The notes: a model not told the origin generated them from the letters alone. Positions 23,414 through 31,475 are shown, numbered from the stretch's first letter. The stretch is 34,110 nt of DNA from CAYRSA01 sp964494845 (GCA_964494845.1 CAZBSC010000006.1:1-34110), one strand, 5' to 3'. Program-made: numbers and translations.

Positions 23414-23908
23414 ATGTTAAATGCATTAGCTCAAGCTACTTATACGTACACAACTACTAACGTAACAGGTGACGAAAAGGGCGCACTAGCTGCAGTGTTA
23501 GCATTCATGGCTAGTATGTTCATAATAATTATCCCACTTGTGATATTTGCTATTGTTTGCATGTGGAAGGTTTTCGAAAAAGCAGGGGTTGAGGGTTGGA
23601 AATCAATCGTACCGGTTTACAACGGATGGGTAATGGCAGAAATTGCCGGCAAACCAGGCTGGTGGGGAATTGTTGGACTTGGTGGCATTATCCCTTTTCT
23701 AGGCATATTCGCTTCTATAGCTGCCATGATTCTATATGTACTAATCGCCATAGAACTAGCTAAATCATTCGGCAAAGAACCAGTTTTTGCCCTAGTACTA
23801 ATTTTCTTGAACATAATAGGATTCGCAATCTTAGCTTTCGGTAGCGCAAAGTACGTTGGCCCAGGCGGAAAAGCGGCCGCAAAACCAGCAGCACCAGCAA
23901 AAGCCTAA
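23414..23908 (+). CDS. DUF5684-type membrane protein
   Basis: The 164-aa protein matches the DUF5684 pattern. A first membrane helix (about 28-50) is followed by MWKVFEKAGVEGWKSIVPVYNGWVM, a GKPGWW turn, two more helices (about 82-110), AKSFGKEPVFALVLIFLNIIGFAILAFG, and SAKYVGPGG. A short Ala/Pro/Lys tail ends it. Such proteins are common in CPR and Actinobacteria near signal peptidases and membrane-biogenesis genes. Their function is unknown. A strong GAGGAGG Shine-Dalgarno lies about 7 nt before the ATG, and a perfect intrinsic terminator follows, so it is a single-gene unit and probably well expressed. Confidence 0.9.
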   Translation: MLNALAQATYTYTTTNVTGDEKGALAAVLAFMASMFIIIIPLVIFAIVCMWKVFEKAGVEGWKSIVPVYNGWVMAEIAGKPGWWGIVGLGGIIPFLGIFASIAAMILYVLIAIELAKSFGKEPVFALVLIFLNIIGFAILAFGSAKYVGPGGKAAAKPAAPAKA

Positions 23909-23928
23909 AACAAAATAACAAAAACTTA

Positions 23929-23961
23929 ACAGAGGAGATCAAACTAATCTCCTCTGTTTTT
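23929..23961 (+). terminator. Intrinsic terminator after the DUF5684 gene
   Basis: Perfect 11-bp stem ACAGAGGAGAT / ATCTCCTCTGT around a 7-nt loop, followed by TTTT. The folD -10 box starts only 5 bp after it. Confidence 0.9.
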
Positions 23962-23965
23962 ATGT

Positions 23966-23971
23966 TACAAT
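23966..23971 (+). promoter_or_regulatory. -10 box of folD, leaderless position
   Basis: TACAAT ends 8 nt before the ATG at 23980. An earlier in-frame ATG (23962) lies at the edge of the terminator T-run and upstream of this box, so it is not the start. Confidence 0.55.
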
Positions 23972-23979
23972 TACATCTT

Positions 23980-24789
23980 ATGAAGAAGTCACTTAATGGT
24001 TCCGAACTAGCTGGCTATATAAAAGAAAGACAAGCAAAACAAGTACGTGGTTTAGTGCAGGCCCACAGCATCCAGCCAAAACTGGCAATTATTCGCACCA
24101 ATCCCGACCCAATTGTCGATAGCTACATGCGCCTAAAACAAGGCTATGGAAAAGATGTGGGCGTTAACGTAGATGTACATACTATTGATCAGTCTGAAGC
24201 AGTGGCTACAATAAAACAATTAAACAAAGACACTTCGGTGAATGGGATTATTGTTCAGATACCGCTTCCTGACCCAGTTCAGACAAAAGAAATTCTAAAT
24301 ACTGTTGCAAAAGAAAAAGATGTTGATGGCCTGCGTGATAATTCTGACTTTGAACCAGCAACGCCGATGGCAATAAATTGGCTATTAGCTGGGTATAATA
24401 TTGAGCTAAAAGGCAAAAATATTCTGATTGTTGGCAGCGGCAAACTAGTTGGCGGGCCACTAGCAAAAGAATGGAAACAGCAGGGCCTATCGGTCCAGGT
24501 AGCTAACCTCAAAACAAAAGATCTAAAGCCGTTGACCCAAAAAGCTGATGTTATTATCTGCGCCACCGGTTCACCAGGTCTGATAAAAAAAGAAATGGTA
24601 AGGCCGGACGCAGTTATTGTTGATGCTGGTGTGGCTACTGACAAGAATGGATTACTGGGTGACGTAGACCCCGGCGTGCGAGATTTGCCCAACATCGTAA
24701 TAACACCTGAAAAAGGTGGAGTAGGGCCACTTACTGTATGTGCGCTTTTCGAAAATGTAATCCGTAGCGCTCAAAACGTCGTTAAATAG
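23980..24789 (+). CDS. folD: Methylene-THF dehydrogenase / methenyl-THF cyclohydrolase
   Basis: This bifunctional enzyme converts 5,10-methylene-THF to 10-formyl-THF via methenyl-THF. The 269-aa protein keeps the catalytic Tyr and Lys in DSYMRLKQGYG, the Gln in VQIPLP, and the Asp in KDVDG. A Rossmann motif GSGKLVGGPLA replaces the usual G-R-S-x-x-V-G-x-P. ITPEKGGVGPLTV is the C-terminal signature, usually TPGGVGPMT. The loop after KDVDG is shorter than in E. coli. With glyA, folC and folA it completes a set of THF one-carbon enzymes in this window. It converges with murL, and the stops overlap by 8 bp. Confidence 0.94.
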   Translation: MKKSLNGSELAGYIKERQAKQVRGLVQAHSIQPKLAIIRTNPDPIVDSYMRLKQGYGKDVGVNVDVHTIDQSEAVATIKQLNKDTSVNGIIVQIPLPDPVQTKEILNTVAKEKDVDGLRDNSDFEPATPMAINWLLAGYNIELKGKNILIVGSGKLVGGPLAKEWKQQGLSVQVANLKTKDLKPLTQKADVIICATGSPGLIKKEMVRPDAVIVDAGVATDKNGLLGDVDPGVRDLPNIVITPEKGGVGPLTVCALFENVIRSAQNVVK

Positions 24790-26074
24790 ACTGGATACCG
24801 TCGACAAATATTGGATATATATCATCCGGCATTTCATGTGTCGACAGTGCTCTAAAATCATAACTATCTGGTAAATCAAAAACATATTTTCCGAGTTCGG
24901 GATATATTTCTTGTGCTAATCTCATAGCCTGACGTGATTCTTTTACTTCGCCCACGCAGTCCAACGGTTTGTCGCCCATCGTCCCGAGCAGTTGCCTATA
25001 AGTTTTTTCTAGGCCGGGGTCTAATAACAAGTTTTTGCCGCCCCATAATGTCTCCAGTTTTTCACGTTCCACGAAAGGCGTTAGCATCAAAAAAACAAAG
25101 GCACATTTAGAACATTCCCCGCACCAAAATATAGATTTTTCTCCACGTCGAAAACCCTGGTTGCAAGAACTAAAAACATTTTTGTATTTTTCAAATGCAA
25201 TTTTGCTAAATAACTCAGTAACCCTTAGTTCACTCAGAGGTCGAAGCAACGAGTAATAACGTAGCGTACCAGAATAGTTATGTGCGAGTAGCCTTTGATA
25301 GTCGCGCTCAAACTCTTGAGATTTCGAGTATTGATGGTTGATTGAAACGCCTTTGTATTCTAATGTTTCTTCATTTGCTGATTGTTCGTTAGATACAACC
25401 ACATCGCATTTCCCTGACAGTACCGCCAACACAACACCGACTGCACCTGCAATTGCCGAAAAGGGTACATGACCATTCAATGCTTCTGGGTCGGTTATTT
25501 CGTAAACACGTTTATCGACCTCACGGCGTACATAATAATGATCAAGGCCGATTTTATCTACCATAGGCTTAATAATTTCTGGAAAACTACCCATATTCCA
25601 GGTCACAACATCTTCGCGATTTCTTAAAAGCTCAACAGTTGTTAATGAATCTTTGCCACCGCCCAAAGCGACCAACAATCCTGAACCTTCACTTGTCAGT
25701 GGTTTGGCTTTTTTTGAGTTAGCAGGAAAAACTATTGGCGTTGTCGGATCTAGATTATTAACATACCAAAATTCACCAAGGCCTTTTTGGTAGGTTTTGC
25801 TATAAAATCTAGCCTGGTATTCATCGAGCTCTCCAGATTTTACGACGATTTTTGGCGGTATGTAGGTTTTGTAGTAAGAAACACCGGCTATAAAAAATAA
25901 ATCCTGAACGGCTCTGTCTAGCACGGCGTTATCAAAATCAGAAAATTCAAAATCAAAGTAATATTTTTCGCTAAATTTTATCTGGTCATCAATGAAATAA
26001 TTTAGGCTCAAAGTCTTTGTATTGTTATCAAAAGAGTACGAGTCAAATATAAATGCTTGATATTTGTTCGTCAT
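24782..26074 (-). CDS. murL: UDP-MurNAc-L-Ala-L-Glu epimerase (MurL-like)
   Basis: MurL, known from Xanthomonas, inverts the terminal L-Glu of UDP-MurNAc-L-Ala-L-Glu to D-Glu using ATP, replacing glutamate racemase. The 430-aa protein has an N-terminal domain of about 120 residues, then an ATP-pyrophosphatase-type P-loop, ALGGGKDSLTTVELL (about 135-150). Further blocks are SNEQSANEETLEYKGVSINHQYSKS and a Cys-rich segment CNQGF...WCGECSKCAFVFLML, as in known MurL proteins. Its start overlaps the end of the MurD-like gene by ATGA, which is the expected murD2-murL pairing and the best support for the call. Confidence 0.88.
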   Translation of the reverse strand: MTNKYQAFIFDSYSFDNNTKTLSLNYFIDDQIKFSEKYYFDFEFSDFDNAVLDRAVQDLFFIAGVSYYKTYIPPKIVVKSGELDEYQARFYSKTYQKGLGEFWYVNNLDPTTPIVFPANSKKAKPLTSEGSGLLVALGGGKDSLTTVELLRNREDVVTWNMGSFPEIIKPMVDKIGLDHYYVRREVDKRVYEITDPEALNGHVPFSAIAGAVGVVLAVLSGKCDVVVSNEQSANEETLEYKGVSINHQYSKSQEFERDYQRLLAHNYSGTLRYYSLLRPLSELRVTELFSKIAFEKYKNVFSSCNQGFRRGEKSIFWCGECSKCAFVFLMLTPFVEREKLETLWGGKNLLLDPGLEKTYRQLLGTMGDKPLDCVGEVKESRQAMRLAQEIYPELGKYVFDLPDSYDFRALSTHEMPDDIYPIFVDGIQSI

Positions 26075-27420
26075 AACGAATTTACTTCAGCCTTAAATTG
26101 CAATCCTCTGTCTTCGAAGTTTTTGAACATATCAAAGCTAGGAAACGCAGGAGAAAATATAACTGCATCGTTTTTTCTTGCCAAGGCAAAAGATTCAGAA
26201 ACAATCGCCTTCATGGTTTTTGCGCCGGATGATACAAAGTTTTTATATCCACTCTGCTGAAAAACTTTTGCAACGCGTTTTGACGAATCGCCGATTAACA
26301 TGACTTTTTTGACTCGGTCACTTGTTTTTATGGCATCAACTAGCTCTTGCATATCAAGGCCTCTATCATACCCTCCGATTATTAGTATCTGCGGATGTTC
26401 TATTGAGTTCATAGCCGCCAGGGTTGCGCTTGGGTTCACGGCAAATGAATCGTTGATAAACCATACGCCTTTGACTTGTTTAACGATTTCTATCCGGTGG
26501 GGGAGGCCAACGAATGAGCGGACAACGTTTTTGATAATATCCGCAGGCTTGTTGCTGGTTGATGCAACGATATGCCAAGTTGCTGCTACTGCAGCGCATA
26601 CATTTTCTAGATTGTGCCTGCCTAGTAGAGCTACGTCGTCAACATCACAAACTTTTTTGCCTTCAAAATATATGTGATCGCCTTTCACATAAGCCCCGCC
26701 CAGATTCATTGGTTCTTCGCCGATATCTGGCACCTCGTAGGTTAGTCTGTGGGCAGGTGAAACTCCCGCAACTTCTTCAGAGTACAGATTAATTGCATTG
26801 AAAACAGCTAAATCAGTCGATGTTTGGTGGACAAAAAGTTGTTGTTTGGCCCTTATGTATTCCAACATATCTTTATGCCAATCTAAATGCTCAGGTACAA
26901 TCAATAAACAAACAGCAACTTTGGGCGGGTACTTTAGGTCTATTAACTGAAAATTGGCAAGTTCCAGAACCACCCAATCTTCTCGTTTAATTTTATTTTT
27001 CAGTAGCTCTAATGGGGGAGTGCCAATATTTCCGCCCAAGTGGACTTTGTGGCCCGCTGCCTCCAGGATTTTGGTAATTAGTGTGGATGTAGTTCCTTTG
27101 CCTTTGGTGCCAGTTACACCAATAATATTTTTAGTAGGGCAGACTTTGAAAAATTCGTTGGTACTGGAAGTGACCTTTTCCATTACTTCTGGGTGCTCTG
27201 TGTTGCTGGCGAGAATATCCCTAGGATGAATGATCGGCGACCGCATGATGATGTCATAAACGTGTAAATCATCTAGATAGTCAGTCTCAAAGTTTATTTT
27301 AGCCCCTTCGGGCACATCAATAATACTGCTGTCACAGATTGTTATTTCGTTATCGCCGTGATCCCAATACTCGTAGGCGGATTTTCCTTGTTTCCCATAA
27401 CCTAAAATTGCAATTTTCAT
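26071..27420 (-). CDS. murD: MurD-family ligase, probably MurD2 (L-glutamate-adding)
   Basis: The 449-aa protein is a Mur ligase. An N-terminal Rossmann domain starts MKIAILGYGKQGKSA. The ATP P-loop is GVTGTKGKGTTST (about 98-110). LELANFQL stands where MurD has E-L-S-S-F-Q-L. PEHLDWH carries the carbamylated-Lys region neighbour, and LLGRHNLENVCAA and INDSFAVNPSATLAA follow. Ordinary MurD reads N-D-S-K-A-T-N in the last block; here the Lys is Phe. Because it is translationally coupled to murL, I infer it adds L-Glu (MurD2) to UDP-MurNAc-L-Ala, with MurL then epimerising the product. An extended -10 box, TGATATAAT (27429-27437, minus), ends 8 nt before the ATG. Confidence 0.88.
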   Translation of the reverse strand: MKIAILGYGKQGKSAYEYWDHGDNEITICDSSIIDVPEGAKINFETDYLDDLHVYDIIMRSPIIHPRDILASNTEHPEVMEKVTSSTNEFFKVCPTKNIIGVTGTKGKGTTSTLITKILEAAGHKVHLGGNIGTPPLELLKNKIKREDWVVLELANFQLIDLKYPPKVAVCLLIVPEHLDWHKDMLEYIRAKQQLFVHQTSTDLAVFNAINLYSEEVAGVSPAHRLTYEVPDIGEEPMNLGGAYVKGDHIYFEGKKVCDVDDVALLGRHNLENVCAAVAATWHIVASTSNKPADIIKNVVRSFVGLPHRIEIVKQVKGVWFINDSFAVNPSATLAAMNSIEHPQILIIGGYDRGLDMQELVDAIKTSDRVKKVMLIGDSSKRVAKVFQQSGYKNFVSSGAKTMKAIVSESFALARKNDAVIFSPAFPSFDMFKNFEDRGLQFKAEVNSL

Positions 27421-27445
27421 CTAGGTTTATTATATCAGTTGTCGG

Positions 27446-27814
27446 TTATTTTAGCTGTTCTTTGACAAGCTCGGCTACTTGGCGTGGAGTCATGTCGGCT
27501 TTTAATATTACAGCTGATACGCCCAATTTTTTGACCTCTTCAGGAATTTCTTGCTCACCCATATTGGTTAAAATAACTACCTTAATATTCTTACCCCAGC
27601 TGGTGGCACGTAGTTTCTTCAGCATTTCATCGCCGTTCATCTCGGGCATCATCAAATCCAGTAGGATTATATCCGGCTTCATAGTCTGAGCGAGTTCTAG
27701 ACCCAATTTCCCGTTTTCTGCGGTCTCTACTGTGTAGTCTTCGCTCTCGAACTTGAAGCGGTACATTTGAGATATAGCTTGATCATCTTCGATAATAGCT
27801 ATTTTTGCTGGCAT
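27446..27814 (-). CDS. Stand-alone response regulator receiver protein (CheY-like)
   Basis: The 122-aa protein is one receiver domain. The acidic pair is in IAIIEDDQAISQMY, the phospho-acceptor Asp in ILLDLMMPEM, the Thr-position residue in VVILTNMG, and the conserved Lys in VILKADMTP. No output domain is present. An upstream in-frame ATG at 27862 is less likely because TACAAT (27821-27826, minus) lies 6 nt before the ATG at 27814 and the residues added by 27862 are not receiver-like. It is one of three similar receivers in tandem. The partner is probably a kinase such as the one at 32610. Confidence 0.9.
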   Translation of the reverse strand: MPAKIAIIEDDQAISQMYRFKFESEDYTVETAENGKLGLELAQTMKPDIILLDLMMPEMNGDEMLKKLRATSWGKNIKVVILTNMGEQEIPEEVKKLGVSAVILKADMTPRQVAELVKEQLK

Positions 27815-27884
27815 ACAATCATTGTATGAGAAGTCCGCATATAACTCAATGATTTTTGACAATGCCCGTCGTACAATTATTTAT

Positions 27885-28253
27885 TTATTGCAAAATTTTA
27901 GAAATTTTTTCTACCACCTGAGCTGGGGTGTACTGGGCCTTTATAATAAATCCAGATATATTGTACCCAGATATTTTCTTTGCGACTTCTTCTTCGCTGA
28001 CGTTGGTTAAAATAACCACCTTAATATTCTTGCCCCATTCGGTAGATCGGAGCTTTTTGAGCATTTCTTCTCCACCCATTTCAGGCATCATTAAATCTAG
28101 TAACACTGCGTCAGGCTTAGTTTTTTCTATAACAACCAGGCCCTCTAGGCCGTTCTCTGCAGTTGATACCGCATAACCAGCATGAACGAACTTGATTTCG
28201 TACATTTGAGCTATTGGTTTGTCATCTTCTACGATTACTATTTTTTTAGACAT
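27885..28253 (-). CDS. Stand-alone response regulator receiver protein (CheY-like), second copy
   Basis: The single receiver domain of 122 aa has IVIVEDDKPIAQMYEIKF, phospho-acceptor Asp in VLLDLMMPEMGGEEML, VVILTNVSEEEV and the Lys in FIIKAQYTP. It is very like the copies on either side, with the shared block LKKLRSTEWGKNIKVVILTN, so the three arose by duplication. No DNA-binding or enzymatic output is present. It may act as a phosphate sink or bind a target protein directly. A hairpin terminator lies just upstream of it, so it probably has its own promoter. Confidence 0.9.
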   Translation of the reverse strand: MSKKIVIVEDDKPIAQMYEIKFVHAGYAVSTAENGLEGLVVIEKTKPDAVLLDLMMPEMGGEEMLKKLRSTEWGKNIKVVILTNVSEEEVAKKISGYNISGFIIKAQYTPAQVVEKISKILQ

Positions 28254-28270
28254 AACTATTTCTTTCTATT

Positions 28271-28314
28271 AAAAACAGGAACGACTTGCCCGCTACTGAG
28301 CATCGTCGTTCCTG
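28271..28314 (-). terminator. Intrinsic terminator between receiver genes
   Basis: On the minus strand CAGGAACGAC and GTCGTTCCTG form a perfect 10-bp stem (28276-28285 with 28305-28314), followed by TTTTT (28275-28271). It ends the 28366-28740 gene transcript. Confidence 0.85.
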
Positions 28315-28365
28315 AATTGTTTACTAAAGTACTATTTACCGTTATAGGCCTAGCTAGTTAATTTG

Positions 28366-28740
28366 TCAACCTATTATCTCGCGCACCAGTGTTACGATCT
28401 GTGATGGGGTGTAGTGCGCCTTTACTATGTAGCGATCAACATGCAGTAGACGCAGATTATGCGGGGCTTCATCGCGGCTGATGTTGGTTAGGATAACTAC
28501 TCGCATTTTTGCTCCCCAGTCTGTTGAACGGAGCTTTTCTAGCATCTCATCACCGCTCATCACCGGCATCTTGATGTCTAACAGTATCAGATCTGGTTTA
28601 TGTTTTTTGACTAACGCTAGTCCTTCCTCGCCATTAAAGGCAGTAACAACCTCAAACCCTTCTAGGGCTAATTTCATTCGGTACATTTCATTGATGGATG
28701 GCTCGTCTTCAATGATGGCTATTTTGTGTAATTTGCTCAT
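28366..28740 (-). CDS. Stand-alone response regulator receiver protein (CheY-like), third copy
   Basis: The single receiver domain of 124 aa has IAIIEDEPSINEMYRMKL, phospho-acceptor Asp in LILLDIKMPVMSGDEML, VVILTNISRDEA and the conserved Lys in YIVKAHYTPSQIV. It is the most diverged of the three. TATATA lies about 6 nt upstream of the ATG, suggesting a separate leaderless transcript ended by the hairpin at 28271-28314. It is also the nearest receiver to the polyamine operon, 61 bp downstream of it, but a link is not evident. Confidence 0.9.
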   Translation of the reverse strand: MSKLHKIAIIEDEPSINEMYRMKLALEGFEVVTAFNGEEGLALVKKHKPDLILLDIKMPVMSGDEMLEKLRSTDWGAKMRVVILTNISRDEAPHNLRLLHVDRYIVKAHYTPSQIVTLVREIIG

Positions 28741-28801
28741 AGATTATATATAGACTAGCGTCAAAACCAACAAAATCATAATTTTAAGGTTATTTAATTA
28801 T

Positions 28802-29185
28802 TTAGATCCTGAAACTATGCTGAAGCCTGTAGCTTTCAGCATCAAAAAATTGCTTAGAGAAATCTGCGACCACAACTGGATCAAAAAATCTGCAAGAAAA
28901 CACATCCAAGTAGGCATTATTGGTTTGGTTGGCAAAATGCCCTGATACTAATGAGGTTTCTATCAATTGGGTCATAGAGTAGCCGGCAATTCTCTCGTCT
29001 TCGCCAAAGTTTACTACTGTGCAGTCTCCAAAACGCTTTACTTTTATCAGGTTACATAATTCTTCGACGTATTGCTTTATTTTTGTTGCGTCTCTGATAA
29101 TTTCTGGATTGCATTCATTCAAATCAATATTCGCGGATATTCCCCAAGCTTTTAGTTCAGCAAATTGTTCCTTCAAATTACCCAT
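28802..29185 (-). CDS. Degenerate AdoMet decarboxylase-like protein
   Basis: The 127-aa protein aligns with SpeD through its C-terminal half: LIETSLVSGHFANQ against LLAESHISLHSWPE, and YLDVFSCRFFD against AIDVFTCG. The pyruvoyl-precursor Ser (78), His83 and Cys98 of SpeD are all kept at the same positions. The Glu just before the Ser is Thr, the His after it is Leu, and the WPE block is lost. It may be a non-processed partner, as in eukaryotic or trypanosomatid prozymes, or an enzyme of altered specificity; both are inferences. The ATG at 29185 overlaps the speE stop by 8 nt. A start at 29212 would add nine residues inside speE. Confidence 0.8.
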   Translation of the reverse strand: MGNLKEQFAELKAWGISANIDLNECNPEIIRDATKIKQYVEELCNLIKVKRFGDCTVVNFGEDERIAGYSMTQLIETSLVSGHFANQTNNAYLDVFSCRFFDPVVVADFSKQFFDAESYRLQHSFRI

Positions 29186-30083
29186 TGGCCGACAGCCCAA
29201 TTTTATCTGCAATATAAGGCGGAATCACCTGCGAAGCCTCATACATTTCCCTAGAGAGGAAGTTGTTCGAACCACTGACATTGGAAAACCCAGAATCAAT
29301 CTCATCTGATTTCAAAGTCACTGGTTTTGCTCTAGCTATCAGAAAGCCAAATGAAGTTAACTGGTAAGTTGGTATAACGGCGGTGTGCAATATTACTTCT
29401 GGGAAAACTTTTTTCAGTCTAGGGGTCATTTCTTTGGCCTCTTCTGGCTGGATGACCAGCGAGCTACAGTGGGTGGAGACCACTCCGCCGGGGTTGAGCA
29501 AATTCTTTATGTCACGATAAAACGGTTCTTTATATAATCCCGCTGCGGGGCCATCGGGGAGCGGATCGGTTAAATCAAGTGCAACTATATCGAACTTTTC
29601 TTTTGTTTCTTTTGCGTATTTCATTCCGTCGGCGACTATTACCTCGACGCGTTTATCTTGCAACGCTCCATTTGCGATACTCGGTATGAATTCTTCACAG
29701 ACATCAATTACCATTCGTTCGATCTCTACCAGAACAATACGAGTCACACTGTTTATTCGAAGTGCCTGTTTGACGGCGCCACCATCGCCACCACCAATGA
29801 TTAACACGCTTTTGGGATTTCCGTGTTTTATGGCCGGAAGCGTTACCATCATTTCGTGGTAAATAAACTCGTCTTTTTCAGCCACCTGAATAATCCCGTC
29901 GAGTGCCAGCATCCGTCCATAAAAAGGTGTGTCAAAAACCTGAACGTGTTGACCAAACATACCGCTACTTTTTTTGTCATACAAAACACTAGAATACCGC
30001 GTAGATATTTGTATATCAGGCTGCGAATAGGGAAGTTGGGCTTCTGTAAACCAATTTGTTGAACTACTATTGTTTCTTTTCAT
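29178..30083 (-). CDS. speE: Spermidine synthase
   Basis: The enzyme transfers the aminopropyl group of decarboxylated AdoMet to putrescine. The 301-aa protein has an N-terminal beta-hairpin domain, with GRMLALDGIIQVAEKDEFIYHEMM containing the usual D-G-x-x-Q and Y-H-E. The AdoMet site is LIIGGGDGGAVKQAL. VVLVEIE is followed by the active-site Asp region DIVALDLTDPLPDGPAAGLY. The segment YQLTSFGFLIA replaces the frequent Y-P-S-G-x-W, so acceptor specificity might differ. It overlaps speD by 17 bp and the AdoMetDC-like gene by 8 bp, making a three-gene operon. The C-terminal 40 residues are Ser/Asn-rich before ending PPYIADKIGL. Confidence 0.94.
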   Translation of the reverse strand: MKRNNSSSTNWFTEAQLPYSQPDIQISTRYSSVLYDKKSSGMFGQHVQVFDTPFYGRMLALDGIIQVAEKDEFIYHEMMVTLPAIKHGNPKSVLIIGGGDGGAVKQALRINSVTRIVLVEIERMVIDVCEEFIPSIANGALQDKRVEVIVADGMKYAKETKEKFDIVALDLTDPLPDGPAAGLYKEPFYRDIKNLLNPGGVVSTHCSSLVIQPEEAKEMTPRLKKVFPEVILHTAVIPTYQLTSFGFLIARAKPVTLKSDEIDSGFSNVSGSNNFLSREMYEASQVIPPYIADKIGLSANG

Positions 30084-30474
30084 AATCCTCGCCTCTGGTA
30101 ACCTGTTGTTTCTCGACGGTTTTTGGTTTTAGGACTTCACGCAAGTGTGCTATTGCTGTTTGTGGCTCCATCTGTTTTCCGCAGGTAAAAACATCAATCG
30201 CAACATAATTATATTCTGGCCAGGAGTGCAGTGAAATATGTGACTCCGCCAACAACACAATAGCTGTCACTCCATGAGGCTGAAATTTGTGGGACATTAC
30301 TCCCAGTACAGTCGCGTTAGAGGCGTGCGCCGCATTAACTAAAACTTTTTCTAGATGCTTAGCATTATCATTCAGATTTTGACAATGCCAAAAATCATAA
30401 ATCAGGTGTGTACCGATATGATTTCGGGTTTCAACGTGCTCTACGATTGGTGTATTTGGTTCATCTGCAGTCAT
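30067..30474 (-). CDS. speD: S-adenosylmethionine decarboxylase proenzyme
   Basis: SpeD makes decarboxylated AdoMet for spermidine synthase. The 135-aa proenzyme is of the short prokaryotic (class 1B) type and cleaves itself between Glu77 and Ser78 to create a pyruvoyl cofactor. LLAESHISLHSWPEYNYVAI contains that site together with His83. Cys98 in DVFTCGKQ is the catalytic acid. The N-terminal 15 residues and the Lys/Gln-rich C-terminus are longer than the minimum. It is the first gene of the speD-speE operon and follows an intrinsic terminator, so the promoter must lie in 30475-30507. Confidence 0.95.
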   Translation of the reverse strand: MTADEPNTPIVEHVETRNHIGTHLIYDFWHCQNLNDNAKHLEKVLVNAAHASNATVLGVMSHKFQPHGVTAIVLLAESHISLHSWPEYNYVAIDVFTCGKQMEPQTAIAHLREVLKPKTVEKQQVTRGEDYEKKQ

Positions 30475-30502
30475 AATATTTTCTATTCAACGTTTATCTA
30501 TG

Positions 30503-30552
30503 AAAAAACACAGACAAGCCCGTATCTTGTTTAGATATGAACTTGCCTGTGT
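30503..30552 (-). terminator. Intrinsic terminator upstream of speD
   Basis: On the minus strand ACACAGGCAAG and CTTGTCTGTGT form an 11-bp stem (30542-30552 with 30508-30518, one G-T pair). The loop is about 23 nt with an inner ATATCT/AGATA-like helix. TTTTTT follows. It ends the transcript of the 30621-31385 gene. Confidence 0.85.
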
Positions 30553-30620
30553 CTTGTTTTCTAAGGTTCATTTTTATTATTTCTGCATTAATTTTAACAC
30601 ATCAATTTCAACAAAGCCCA

Positions 30621-31385
30621 TTAAACGCGCAGCCCCGTATCTGTAGCCCGTTTGCTTACCATTCTGGCATGGTATCTGTCCGCGCCTTTCCTAATAAGTT
30701 TCATGGTGCCGTATAATGCAGCACTTCCAGCGGCACCCGACACGGTTGATTCTATGGGGTTATCTCGGGCATACTCGACTATTGATACGGCGGTTTCTCG
30801 CATAAACGGCAGCGACCAGCCTGAAACACCAACACCGTAGACTAAACTTTGCCATTTTCTTCGTGCATCCGTACTGCGCACCCCGAGCAAGTTGTTTACC
30901 TCTACAGCACTCATAGCACCGGCCCAGCCGGCATAACCTGTTGTTAAGACTTCCCTGATGGCTACCGAGGCACCTCTGATTATCCGTCGAGCGCGTGATG
31001 CGTTTTCGGGCAGAGTTGTTGCTGCAACTTCATCTCTGGAGAATGATCTTCTCGCAATTTCGGAACCCTTATATTCGATAGCCGTTACGCTAGTAGCAAT
31101 TGCTGCTGATGTTACTGGCCAAGGAACTCCTAGTCTTTCTTGAGCGAGAATACCAGCGGCTGTTCCACCAATCCATAGAGAGTTCGATACCAGTCGAAAG
31201 CCGGCGAAAGATCCCCCTTCTCTAAGTTCGTCTACGGCGTTGCTAAGTCGGTCATCTGCTTGTACTTCGTCTGTCATTGTTCCGGATGGGGCTGACTCTG
31301 GAAAAACACTAGCAACAGATTCCGGTGTGGGCACAGGTATTTCTGCGAAAGGCTGTTCGATTTCTGGAAAAACAGGTTCATCCAT
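30621..31385 (-). CDS. Hypothetical membrane-associated protein
   Basis: The 254-aa protein has an acidic, Pro-rich N-terminus (residues 1-55). Three or four moderately hydrophobic, Ala/Gly-rich segments follow, at about 65-85, 90-105, 138-160 and 215-230. Basic linkers such as RSFSRDEVAATTLPENASRARRIIRG separate them. It could be a small membrane or membrane-peripheral protein. I do not recognise a family and see no catalytic motif. TGCTATAAT (31393-31401, minus) ends 7 nt before the ATG, a leaderless promoter. It is divergent from the gene at 31604 and ended by the terminator at 30503-30552. Confidence 0.8.
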   Translation of the reverse strand: MDEPVFPEIEQPFAEIPVPTPESVASVFPESAPSGTMTDEVQADDRLSNAVDELREGGSFAGFRLVSNSLWIGGTAAGILAQERLGVPWPVTSAAIATSVTAIEYKGSEIARRSFSRDEVAATTLPENASRARRIIRGASVAIREVLTTGYAGWAGAMSAVEVNNLLGVRSTDARRKWQSLVYGVGVSGWSLPFMRETAVSIVEYARDNPIESTVSGAAGSAALYGTMKLIRKGADRYHARMVSKRATDTGLRV

Positions 31386-31392
31386 AAATTAT

Positions 31393-31401
31393 ATTATAGC
31401 A
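31393..31401 (-). promoter_or_regulatory. Extended -10 promoter of the 30621-31385 gene, leaderless position
   Basis: Minus-strand TGCTATAAT, an exact extended -10, ends 7 nt before the ATG at 31385. Confidence 0.6.
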
Positions 31402-31446
31402 AATAATCATCAAAAAAGCAAATACACCAAGTTAATGAAAAAGCGA

Positions 31447-31475
31447 TTGACAAGATGTTCTTATGTTGCTATAAT
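31447..31475 (+). promoter_or_regulatory. Perfect consensus sigma-70-type promoter
   Basis: TTGACA at 31447-31452, a 17-bp spacer and TATAAT at 31470-31475 with an upstream TGC (extended -10). All consensus positions are matched. The predicted start is near 31482, about 122 nt before the ATG at 31604, so this transcript is not leaderless. Confidence 0.85.
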
